Positions 1 to 10,109 of a stretch of 64,000 nucleotides of DNA are shown one piece after another. Position 1 is the stretch's first letter. Every line of letters starts with the position of its first letter. Made by a program: the position numbers and the translations under genes. This DNA is from Coniochaeta sp. PMI_546 (taxonomy: Eukaryota; Ascomycota; Sordariomycetes; Coniochaetales; Coniochaetaceae): positions 1,860,001-1,924,000 of the forward strand of contig MU271145.1 of assembly GCA_021432605.1 (NCBI GenBank), given 5' to 3'. The notes under the pieces are model-generated. The model was not told where the DNA came from, did no database searches, and saw nothing but the letters and a program-made list of their open reading frames with translations.

Positions 1-706
1 CGAGTTTACCAGGAGATGGCGTATGGACTTGACAGGACTGGACAGGCGCGTGGTACTGGGAATCGCGTATCACGACATGCAAAGAAAGTACCGCAAAGGA
101 TTCGATGATCATATACCACATGTTTCTTGTGTTTCGTTCACTTCGAGTTCCTCATTATATACGGGATATCTGATAAGGGGTAAGCATATGGTCCGAGGTG
201 GACTTGTTTCAACTACTTAGAGGGAGGGAAGATGGGGGTCGGACCACATAGCATAGTCTGCTGACGAAGCAGCGCGCAGTCATTTCATCCGTGTCTAAAG
301 CAATAGCTGCTCTGGAAAACACCAGGCTGAGAAACTGAGTGGAAGATTTGTCAGCCCTATCACGGATACTCTGTGAGACATTTAGTGACGATGCCGGCTT
401 ACGGAATCGACGTGCCATCGTCAACTTGTTGCACAGCTGTTGTTGTCTTTTGTTTTCGTTCCTCGGCATCATGCAGATGTCCGCTGTGACTTCAGCAAAG
501 GAAAGCTTTCGATCGAACCACCTACCCGCATCGCAGGTAGCCTCAACTGCAAAAATGTTTCATCATGAACTCCATATATAGTCTGGTTTTCCGGTCACAT
601 GGCTATGGTCCGGACATGGACCCAATGGACACATCTTGCGTAGCAGGAGTAGTAATCCGTTTGCCTACCCTGTTCCAGCTCACCGAAGTTCCACCATCCA
701 AAGGAT
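1..706. other. Upstream intergenic stretch, no gene seen
   Basis: Short open frames occur on both strands but none resembles a known protein or joins plausibly to another exon. The right end is the promoter and leader of the first MAPEG gene. Confidence 0.5.
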
Positions 707-1469
707 ATGGCCGCTCTCTTTGACCTCACTCGGTTCGATCTCTCCTACTATACTGTACGTGAGCACCCGGCCTCCCAACTCAGGCTCTAGATTGTACCTA
801 CCTCTTTAGCAGACATGCAGGCTGACGAAGCCTTCTTTCCATCCAGGTCCCGACAGCCTTTGCGCTGCTCTTTGCGCCCCATGTCTACGCCGTCCAGTTG
901 GCAGGCAAGAGCCAGGAGTTGACAGTTAGGGGGAAGATGGTAGAGAATGTGACCAAGGATCAGGGTATGCCGCAGAAGGTAACCTCTCTGCAAGTGAGGA
1001 AGCGAGGAATATCAGGGCTTAGACTGAACAACGGTCAAAACCGCCGGAACAGATCCGTCAACGTATCTTCCGCGCCGAGGCAGCCACTGCCAATGGGCTC
1101 GAGACGGTCGGCTTATACGCAGCTGCGGTAGTAGCCGCGAATGTCGCTCAGGTCGAGCCGGACACTGTCAACAAGCTGACATTGGCATAGTAAGTTCACT
1201 TGGTTTCTATTTCGACCGGCTAGGAAACACGGGCATATACGTTCAGCTCCGAAGAAGTGGAAGTAAGAAACAGAAGATGCTTCAAAGGGAGAACTGATTG
1301 TCTTGATATCTCCAGTCTTGTGTCGCGAGCCGTATACAACTATATCTACGTCATCGCCCAGGACGACGCACGGATGTCGAGATATCGCTCTATGGCCTGG
1401 TTTGTTGGCATCGGTATTATATTCACATTGTTGGTCAAGGCTGGAAATGCCAGAAATACAGCTCGGTAG
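707..1469 (+). CDS. MAPEG-family membrane protein, tandem copy 1
   Basis: Four exons, 707-754, 847-978, 1053-1189 and 1316-1469, join in phase to a 156-residue protein. It is small and hydrophobic, with about four predicted membrane helices. The shape and the conserved helices, including a GLYAAAVVAANVA stretch and a VYNYIYVIAQ stretch near the C terminus, fit the MAPEG superfamily of membrane-associated proteins in eicosanoid and glutathione metabolism. Members are often glutathione-dependent enzymes of the ER membrane; the fungal short type has no settled substrate. The gene at 1784-2444 is its paralogue, and the first three exons (48, 132 and 137 nt) are identical in length in both, which strongly supports this model. 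The second intron uses a GTAACC donor, weaker than usual. No disabling change is seen, so it is probably functional. The exact reaction is unknown. Confidence 0.82.
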
Positions 1470-1783
1470 AGGGGGGTTATCGACAACTCAAAATAGAAGC
1501 TCGGTTTGAGAAGTTTATTTAGCGATGTTACGACCATGGTGTTTCATGGCTCGCTGGACCTCGGCTGGTTGCTTGGCAGCGTTATTCGTTGACGTCCTGT
1601 CCATAAACAACAACGTCACCACTCATTTGCAACTGCCAGCTTTTGTGCTACAATTGGAAAAAACACATTGACTTCCCAGTCTTACACTCCTATCGTTCTT
1701 ATTTATTGACTTTAACAACCCGTTGATTCAGAACAGCCTCATTACTTAGATATTTCGTGCTTCGTTCTAGAACACCAGCAACA
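1470..1783. other. Spacer between the two MAPEG genes
   Basis: About 310 bases that must hold the 3' end of copy 1 and the promoter of copy 2. No other coding sequence is seen. Confidence 0.5.
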
Positions 1784-2444
1784 ATGGCGTCTCTATTCGA
1801 TCTCACGAAGGCCCAGCTTTCATACTACACGGTACGCACCTTGTGCAAACCCGGGTCCCAGCGAGTAACTAACCCCATCGCAGGTTCCAGCGGCCATGAT
1901 CCTGCTCTACGTGCCACATACATACGCCGGCATACTGGCAGGCAAGAACCAGGATATCGCCAACCCCCGCAGGACGGAGGAGCACCTGGCCAAGGACGAC
2001 AGCCTCGACAAGGTGGTGAGTTTGTCGGCTAGTGCGTATTCGTCTGCTGGGAGAACCGGTAACTCACGCGCACACAGACCAAGGGCCGTATCCTGCGCGC
2101 CAGGGCGGCGCACGCCAATGCCAACGAGACGATCGGCCTGTACGCCGCGGCGGTCGTGGCGGCGAACGTCGCTGGTGTGGAGGCCAAGACTGTGAATTAC
2201 TTGACGTTGGCATAGTGAGTTGTGACTTGGTCTTGGTTAGCAGAGACGAATGTGTGTGTAGCTGACTTGAGATAGCCTCGCCTCCCGGATTGTGTACAAC
2301 TACATCTACGTCATTGCTCAGGATAACAGCCGTGTGGCGCCGTTTCGGACTCTTGTCTGGTCGTCTGGGGTGGGTATCATCTTTACCTTGTTTATCAAGG
2401 CTGGCAATGCTGCTGCGAATGTTCGTACACTGCGTTTGTCGTGA
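1784..2444 (+). CDS. MAPEG-family membrane protein, tandem copy 2
   Basis: Exons 1784-1831, 1884-2015, 2078-2214 and 2276-2444 give a 161-residue, four-helix MAPEG-like protein. More than half of the residues match copy 1 by eye. Identity is highest in the last two exons (GLYAAAVVAANVA, LTLAYL, VYNYIYVIAQ, GIIFTL) and lowest in the loop at residues 38-62. All splice sites are canonical GT-AG. The introns are shorter than those of copy 1, so intron sequence has diverged faster than exon phase. The protein probably sits in the ER or another internal membrane; a glutathione-linked role is family knowledge, not visible here. The divergent loop may mean the copies differ in substrate or partner. 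Confidence 0.85.
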
Positions 2445-2595
2445 GGGGCGCGAGAATGATGCGTCAGATTTCAGCGGAGTCTGTAACAGTACATGATGGT
2501 CAAATAATGTTATGAATAAAGGGTTATATCGGCTACTTTCTCTATCATGTATCATCTCTATTTGGATCATGGACTATAACTGCCGGTCTCGCTGT

Positions 2596-3444
2596 CTATG
2601 CGGGTCCACCAATAGCAGTGGTGATGGCTCCATTTTCGATATACACGCCCGAGAAATAAAAGTCCTCGACCGCGTCACTGTACCCGGAGCGTGGCAACTC
2701 AAGAACGCCGAGATGCCAATCCTGGCCGTTGGACGACGTCGAGGCCGACACGGGCGCAACAACTTGCTTCAGCGGATCGCCGCCCTCCGAGTGCCAGAAG
2801 CCGACCTTGTTGCCGGAGAAGTCCTAGCTGCTCGTTAGTTCTATCCGGACTCTTCGTCTCCCAAGGTTGAGTGAAGTAGGGGTCAGGCTCACAATCTCAT
2901 AAGCAACATTATGCCACACGCCCGCCTTCCACTCCGTCTTCCACTTGCTGTTCTGGCTCGTCATCCACTGCAGGTACGGGTTACTCGTCCCGCTCTCCCC
3001 GCTGATCCAGCCGTACTTCAGCTCAGTGAAGTGGCTCTCGAAGAAGCAGATCTGGTGCTCCCTGTTCACGCTCGGCGCATTGGTGTCCTTCCGCATGATG
3101 CTGAAGTGGTAAAACACCTTGCCGCTAGCGATGGCGGCTTTCGTTTGCGGGATCAGCTCGATGCGCCGCATGTTCTGCCCGTTCCAGAATGCGGTCGAGT
3201 CCAACGTGAACTTTGCGCCCTTGGTGGACACACTATCGTTGGGGTTCTTGTAGTCGGGGCTAAGGGAGATGTACTTGTCGACCGACCCGCTGCCGTGGAT
3301 GTAGTACTGGTAAGGCCCGACTTGGTTGCTCCATGACCAGGTGTTGAGGTCTTTTGCGCTGGAGAGGTCGTTGAAGCGGCCGTCCCAGAGGACGGCAGCG
3401 TGAGCTGACGCTGCTAGGAGGGAGAGGAGGGAGGGGGCCTTCAT
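2596..3444 (-). CDS. GH131 family beta-glucanase, secreted
   Basis: Two exons, 2893-3444 and 2596-2823 on the minus strand, join in phase 0 to 259 residues. The first 16 residues (MKAPSLLSLLAASAHA) are a clear signal peptide, which is why I start at 3444 rather than at an in-frame ATG 14 codons upstream. The mature protein opens with VLWDGRFND and continues WSWSNQVGPYQYYIHG, the conserved start of glycoside hydrolase family 131. Later blocks such as ICFFESHFTELKYGW and NKVGFWHSEGGDPL also fit. Known GH131 enzymes cleave beta-1,3/1,6- and beta-1,4-glucans, so this one is expected to act outside the cell on plant or fungal wall glucan. There is no carbohydrate-binding module. Length matches single-domain family members. 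Family assignment is firm; exact substrate is not. Confidence 0.88.
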
Positions 3445-4398
3445 CTTGTGCTGGGCTGGGGCGAAGACGGCGCAGTGCACAGACACGGCTAATGGGACGT
3501 AGGAGTGTTAAAGATCGGACGTAGAGAGACTGTAGAGGTCGTTTGGCTTACCCGGTCTTCATCCTCTTATATATGGTGACCGGCATTCTTGTAATTATCA
3601 TTCAAGCAACCCCATACCCCACGGATGTGGCCATTTTGACCGCATATTCCTCAAGTGAAATAGGGACCGTCAATGGGCAGATCACGTCGCCCTCCGCAGA
3701 CAGAGTCGACGCAATATGGAGAGGAAGGTAGGCGAACCGGGCCCCAAGTCGTCAGGCTCGCAGAAAGAAAGCCGAATGGCGGCAACTTAATTTACGGATG
3801 ACAGCCTCCGATCTCATAAGGCAATGGGCGGTGGTAGGTATATTCGGTGCAATTAATGGTGTTTAAGGACCTTGCAAACTTTAGCCTGTACACAGTGGCA
3901 TGTAATCCACATGCGCATGAGGGAAACGAGACTCAGCTCACAAAAGGGGGAAAGAACTCCACAGTATGGGTGCTCTCCTAATAAGGGCAGATGTCATCAA
4001 ATAACCATGTTCACTCGACCGGGCTGTGACCGGAAAGATGCATTCGTTGAAGATTGAGATATCTTGGGACACAATGATGCAATGTCCAGTCCTCGACATG
4101 CTAAGTCAAGTAGATGTTCGATGACAATTTAAGACTAACGCTGAAGGTGAATACTGTTTCCTGTCTCGTACACATGTCGCTACAAACCTGCCTCCAAGGC
4201 CATTGCTCGCTGATACCCTCTGAATACCCCTGGATGTCCATCCGCTTTACGTACCTGTAATAGCTATCTAAGAGAGTCAAGGGGGTGCACGGAGGTTGAT
4301 ATATAGCCCATCTCTCCTGCTTTGGTCGTGTACACAAAAGAAAAACCTCGACGCCAGGGGCTTATATACCAAGACAGAGGCCTCTAGTTGTTGGCGGC
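3445..4398. other. Intergenic region with GH131 promoter, otherwise empty
   Basis: The left part is the promoter of the GH131 gene. From about 3600 to 4398 I see only short unrelated frames on both strands and no recognisable gene, RNA or repeat. Confidence 0.5.
3566..3573 (-). promoter_or_regulatory. TATA-like element of the GH131 gene
   Basis: On the minus strand the sequence TATATAAG lies about 120 bases upstream of the ATG, a plausible distance for a fungal TATA box with a short leader. It is assigned by pattern and position only. Confidence 0.35.
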
Positions 4399-5421
4399 TC
4401 ACCCGTCTTCAGCCTTCTTATTCAACATCCCAATGATTGGATGGGAGCATAGGTGCCGCTGGCCACACGTTGAGCCCTCTGGACTGCACAGGTCCAACAG
4501 GTCCTCTGGAATGGCACGCAACATTCGACTTTGCAAGCTCTGTGCCGGGACGCCAAGCTGGGCACATCCCACGAAGTCCGAAAGGAGCTGTCCAGTCGTG
4601 TGATTCGAGAGACCTTCAGGCCGTGGCTTTTCGAGACGAAGCCTTTCTCTTCGACGACATTCCTCCTATTCACGTCGTGCCTCACCTTGCCGCTCCTGTT
4701 TCGTCAGACCTTCCCAACGCTCCTTGTCAGGAATGCGCATTCTTTCGAGTTCTTTTGTCCGTTCAAGACGCAGCTCCCACTCCAAAGTCTCCTGTTCGTA
4801 TTGGACACTTCGTTCCTTTCTCTCCCGGGTATGTCGCGCCTCTGCTCTCGCTTCGAGCAGCTGATCCGTGTCTCGGAGTAGTTGCTCCGTTCGGAGACGC
4901 ATCCTTGCCACAGCCTCTGCTTGAAGTCGTCGCTCCTCTTCCTTGACGCGCCGTATCAACTCTCGGTGTAGCTCTTGTTCCAGCTCGTACTGAGTGTCAC
5001 GGCGTCTCCAAGGACGTGTTTCACCACGTGGGCTTTGTCTGTCATCGAGGGTGCGTTGTGCTGGTGCACGAAATGATCGGCGCCGGTCAGGTCGTTCCAC
5101 CCTGCTATCAGGTCCTTCCGCGAGGAGATCTTTTCTTCCCTGCTTGCCATCTAAGTGTCGTGGCATCTCAGCAATGTTTCTCTGTGCCATTGGCTCCAGC
5201 GGAGTGTTGGCCCGCCTGTCAATGTACGTTCGTAGTTGGTATTCGACCGGGCTGTTGTTCTCTGTGCCTTGAGAGGCTCCAGCGGAAGGCCGAAGTTCAG
5301 ACGTTTTGGAGCTGGGACGTTGTGGCAATTCTTGATCTGGCACAGACTCGACACGTCGTTCCCATGTGATGGGTGCTCCGAGGTTGAGCGGTACCTAATG
5401 TTTCTTCTTTCCTCGAGGCAT
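4399..5421 (-). pseudogene. Charged coiled-coil protein gene with two in-frame TAG codons
   Basis: From the ATG at 5421 one frame runs 341 codons to a TGA at 4399-4401 and is interrupted only by TAG at 5395-5397 (codon 9) and TAG at 4666-4668. The start reads MPRGKKKH, then the first TAG, then VPLNLGAPITWERRVESVP. The middle, about 5010-4730, is a long Glu/Arg/Lys-rich coiled coil (for example ELEQELHRELIRRVKEEERR). After the second TAG the same frame continues for 89 codons, beginning EECRRRERLRLEKPRPEGL, so the heptad-like charge pattern crosses the stop. I do not recognise the family. The two stops could be CAG-to-TAG mutations, as repeat-induced point mutation produces, or UAG codons recoded to UGG by the A-to-I mRNA editing known in the sexual tissue of some Sordariomycetes. 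A shorter protein starting at an internal Met is also possible. Function is unknown. Confidence 0.5.
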
Positions 5422-6223
5422 TGTGAAGATCTCACCGTGACAGGCTTGGATATAACTGCAGATGTACAACAACACTCGACGATAATGAACCTTGCCGTGC
5501 CGTTGAGTATGGAATCCGGCGTTGGACACCGCGATGTCCTGGTCCTGATTGTAGTGAATGACTTTCAAGGAATGAGTGATATCCAAAGGTTGTAAATCAT
5601 GATGGGTCGTATTGATTGCGCTGCGACCGAGTGAACATGCTCAGGACGATTTTGATTTGCAAAGATGTGTTTATTGGAGTATTTCCTCCCGCTTCAGGAC
5701 TGGGTTCGATTGCCGATGCAGAGGAAGGCACAAGCAAGTCGTGTGTTAGGTAGGAAGGTAAGAGGTATGGAAAGAATGTCAGACCCCATGCCCGGGACGG
5801 GGGGAAAGCAGAATAACAATGCGGAAGGAGAGTTGGTGCTGCCAAAGGAGACAGTCACAATAGGTGGCAGTGGCTAGTTGCACCTGGGCCGCGTAGACAA
5901 TATCGTGTATTTCTGACATCTACCTCGACATCTGAATGCCTGACGAAGAAGCTCTACTTTGTATCCCGGTACAGTCTAAGCCAATACTGCGCATGGAAAG
6001 AAAGCGACAAAAACCCCCTCGTCAGCCGAAGGCCGTAATGCCCCGAGACATCCTCAACGCCAGGTGATAGTCCGATCCAACGCGTATCAACGGAAGTCGC
6101 AGACACCGTATTAGATATAAGTATCTCCCACAAAGAGGACTTGTAGTACGCTTTAGATTACGTGATCCAAAATGAAAAAACAAGAAAACTAAACAAAAAG
6201 GGTACGAAAGTGGTGTGAGCCGA
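5422..6223. other. Intergenic region without a supported gene
   Basis: This holds the leader of the coiled-coil gene and the 3' flank of the transporter. A minus-strand frame just upstream of 5421 is open for 55 codons and runs into the coiled-coil ATG in the same frame. I cannot say whether it is translated. Confidence 0.45.
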
Positions 6224-8548
6224 CTAGTACTCGGCCCCACCAAAGCTGGTGTTCCTAACCAACGTCGCACGCTCGAGACTGGCACGGGGCCGACCCTCGA
6301 AGCTGCGGGTACGGCTATGCGATGTGCTGGGCCGCGAGCTCGACTCGCCCTCCTCGACAGCAATCATGTCGTCCTCTGGCGTCACAGGTGCCTCGTCCTT
6401 GATCAGGTGGATGAAGTAGGCCGAGACCAGCACTGCAATGCCGCCCAGAGCCATGACGATGGCTATACTGTGGTCACCAGGCGTGCCACGAGGTTTCTGA
6501 AAGAAGTAGAAGATGATGCTTGACGCCACCGTCGCAATGATCTGGGGAGCAGCAATAGCCATGTTGTGGATGCCTAGGATGACGCCTGCCTGATCGGCGT
6601 CTTCCTCCAATTCCTGAAGATCGGCATCGGGGCTCTGGTCCGAATAGTCGTTGGAAGAGCCTGGGCTGACAGCCGGATCACCGGTAATCGAGAATTGTCT
6701 CTGCTTCCGCTCGCGTGTCTCTACATCTCGGCGGGAGATTTCGGCGCTGATGATGGCCCAGGGTGCCCAGAGCGTCAGGGCCCAGGTGATGCCCACGAGA
6801 CCAATCAGTACTGTCGCGACTTCAACGGTACGCACGAATACCGTGCAGGTCATGGCAACAAAGAAGAGGATCTGCGAGAGCATCCAAGCTCGGCGGAGCG
6901 TGAAACCCGGAATGACCAGGTAATCCAGCCACGACTTTTGGTCCTCCTCATAATCTTTAGGTTGAGCAGCAATTAGACCATCACCGGATGTGACTGGCTG
7001 GTTGTCGTAAGTTGGCGCAATGAAAAACGGGAGGAAGACGTTGGTCGCGAGACTGGTGCAGGCGAAGATGAGCAGCGCAAAGGTTCCGATACGGGTCGCC
7101 TCTTGGTACAGATGGTCGAGCTCCTCGTTCGTCATGTTGGGATTCTCCTCAAGGTACGGTTCCACGTAGATCTCACCAATATACGAAGATGTGTAGAACA
7201 GCATCGGGAAGAAGCCGATCCAGGCGCAGAACTGGACAATACAAACCTTCTTGATCTGAGGCGGGAGCCTCTTAATCGAACCAAAGATCTTTCTGAAGAA
7301 TGAAAGCACGCCAGGCTTGTCCTGCGACGGAGGCCCCTCAAGTCTCGGGTCCCTTTCGCGGATGACAAGGCAACTGAGGAGGACAGTACTACCGAGGGCG
7401 ATGCTGGCGATGGCACAAAGATCCTTGAATTGAGTATCTCCGAGCCACCAGGCGATTGAGGGCAGATCCACGTATCCAGCAACATATCCAAAGATGTTGC
7501 CGACACCGACGATCCTGCTAGCCATTGCATTTGCAGCCTCTATATAACCTGTTAGTTGATATCAGACCAAGCGATATGGTGTATTCCCACTTACCTTGCT
7601 GATGTGCCGGCGCACAGTCAACGATAAAGGCACGAATAGCTGCCTGGACTAGAAACGATACATTAACACTCGAGACCGCATTGTTGGTGTAAAAAGTGAC
7701 CTACCAGTGTTGATGGCGAAATCCAAAACGTAGACCCAGATAACAGCAACCACAATAACAGTGTTTTTGACGCCGTTCGATGTAGGATCCGCGCCAAAGA
7801 TGCCCAGAAACCCACTGACGATCTCCTTTGTCCACGCCAGACACAGCAGCGAGCATATTGTGGCAGCGGCTCCGCCGATCATGAACGGCTTCCGCTTGCC
7901 CCATGGGACGCGGCAATTATCGCTCAGCATGCCGACGTACGGTTGGACCAGGGTACCGGAGAGGGGACCAGCGATCCAGACCAGGGCCATCAGCGACTTG
8001 CTGAGTCCGAGTGACAAGAGATACGGTGAGCCGTTGGAGAGCTCGACAGACCAGGCAATCTGAAGTCCTCCAATGCTTATCGTCAACAGTATCAGGTACC
8101 ATATGCTCTTGGTGGTCTGAAATTCGTCAATGTCGTCCAGCACTGTCTGACCGTCCATGAAGCCATCTTCCTCTCGCGCCGGGGACAGCAGGGGCGACTG
8201 TTCGTTGCCGCCGGGTCCCCCGCGCCCGGCATTGTTGCTGTTGTCTATCGATGCATCTCTGGAAGTACCATCTTGGAACGCTGACGGTTTCTTCCCATTC
8301 TTCTTGGACGATCTGTTGGTTGTCTCCTCGATCGAGGGGTGGCCCCGGCTGAAGTAATCGGCGTCTGACGACGACATGCGTCCACTGTCGACGTCGTCGC
8401 GCGTCAATTGAGCGTCTTCGTGTTGCTCCGGTCGAGGCTCCTCGGTCGGGGAATCGCTGCTGCTGACAGCAGGTTTGGGAGGACGGATCTCACGAAGTGG
8501 GATCGGCTGATGTCGGGGAGCGACGTTTGGGCTCGGATGAAGCTCCAC
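6224..8548 (-). CDS. Sucrose/alpha-glucoside:H+ symporter of the GPH/SUT type
   Basis: Exons 7705-8548, 7595-7648 and 6224-7539 join in phase to 737 residues. A hydrophilic N-terminal region of about 145 residues, rich in Ser, Pro and acidic residues, precedes twelve predicted membrane helices. The first helix starts near SIWYLILLTISIGGLQIAW. The loop GMLSDN...VPWGKRKPF matches the RWGRR-type signature of plant SUT and fission yeast Sut1 transporters. A long cytoplasmic loop with SPGSSNDYSDQSPD splits the C-terminal half, and the tail carries DDMIAVEEGESSSRPS. Family members import sucrose, maltose or other alpha-glucosides with protons across the plasma membrane. The middle exon is only 54 nt but both junctions restore the conserved NTVQAAIRAFIVDCAPAHQQ stretch, so the model is solid. 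Substrate choice cannot be read from sequence. Confidence 0.87.
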
Positions 8549-10109
8549 GATGACGGTTTATCAGATAATGTCCATGCCAATAATGCGGAGCACTAGTTAT
8601 AATCAGATATCCGGGGTCGGGCAGCTTGTGTCGGCACTGGTGCAATCAGATGAATTGGCTAGAAGTGTGTCTGAGTAACAGCAAATGGATATCACGCGGC
8701 CGAGTGGAAGACTGCCACGAGACTGTTGATGATTCGTCTTGTTCCGCGTGCAGAGGCCAAATGGTCCGAGGAAAAGAATGCTGCGTCATGCGAGGGCACC
8801 CGACCTTGAACCCAAACAGGCGAGCACTAGACTAGCGGCTGGGAAGCAGGGGGGAGCACGGGGAGGGGGAAGATATGGTGGAGAAATGAGGACCAGCTGA
8901 GATAGCTGGAGCAACCAATGAACACGACTTTCCGTAAGGCACAAGACACTGAAGTCTGACGCAGTTCAGCAACCAGTTGGCGGTCGGTGCTCACTCACAC
9001 TATCTCAGGTTTACTGTAAAAATGTACTATACGTAGTAGCAATGATGTACACTGCCCCGCATAGATCATCACCATGTCTTTTCCTTCGTGCCGCGACTTG
9101 CGAACAACGACGAGTTGACGTCTTGCCGCATTGAGCAATGAATGAACTACAGGAGGAAGGAACCCAGTATGGCGAGACGGGGCTACTATGTTATAAATCT
9201 CAGCCACGTAAAGAGGGTTCCTGGAATCAAGGTAGAGAGGTGCTTGCAGATGGACTGGAGCTAATCTCAGGTTGACGTTGTCTTCCTTGCGAGTCTTCCA
9301 TGTTGACGTGCGACGTCCTGTGATACAGCAAGCTCAGGAACCTAACTGACGGATCCGGAGCATGTGGCAACGACGACGAGCGAGATTTCGGCCTTCGGAG
9401 CCATGATGGATGGTTTGAGGTTGAATTTCGATACATATGAGCGCCAGAGAGTCACTACATAGCTGGCAATGTTGAGGAAAGGAGCAATCTGTGGTTTCGT
9501 CGCAGCACTTTCGCCGGTAACCTACCAACCTTAATCAACGTAGGAACGGCCGACTGTCTTTGACTGTTGCGTTTTACATCAAAGTACCAAACAGCAAACC
9601 TGGAATTCACATGGTACGAATCTTGATGTCTCGCTGCCCGCTGTGCCTCGACCAAAGAGACACACTTTCGCTGCACTCCGGCGACCGCTTAGTCAGGACT
9701 AGCAAGGAAGTAGCTTTAGGGGTTGAGATACATCTAAAATGACGTAAGTTTGTAGCAGCAGAAAGTCGATATGCCCTCGACAGTACTTCACGATGCCCGT
9801 GTCGAATCGATAAGCTCTGAGATTAGCGCACTGGAGAAGGCTGCTTGTGCGCTCCAATCCGGCAATGCGTTGTGCCACGAGGCGTCTGATGGGGAAGCCT
9901 GGCGATAATTCGTAATCTCCAATTCCCAAAGTCGACGTCAATAGCGCCACGCAACACCTCGCCGGCATCTTCTCAATGAACTAGATCCATTCTTTGATGA
10001 CTTCGCCCTCTCTATCAGCTAGCTCCTCCTCGAGCAGCAGCGCCGGTCTTTCTGTTACACACTTGAACGAACCTGTCCCCTCACCCGACGCTGTTAGACA
10101 AACCCAACC
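8549..10109. other. 1.6-kb intergenic region between transporter and exchanger
   Basis: The two flanking genes are divergent, so this region holds both promoters. Only short frames under 90 codons are present, none with recognisable similarity or sensible splice partners. Confidence 0.5.

Noticed and set aside
8995-9968. Several 60-90-codon frames between the transporter and the exchanger
   Set aside because: They overlap each other on both strands and lack signal peptides, motifs or consistent splice joins.
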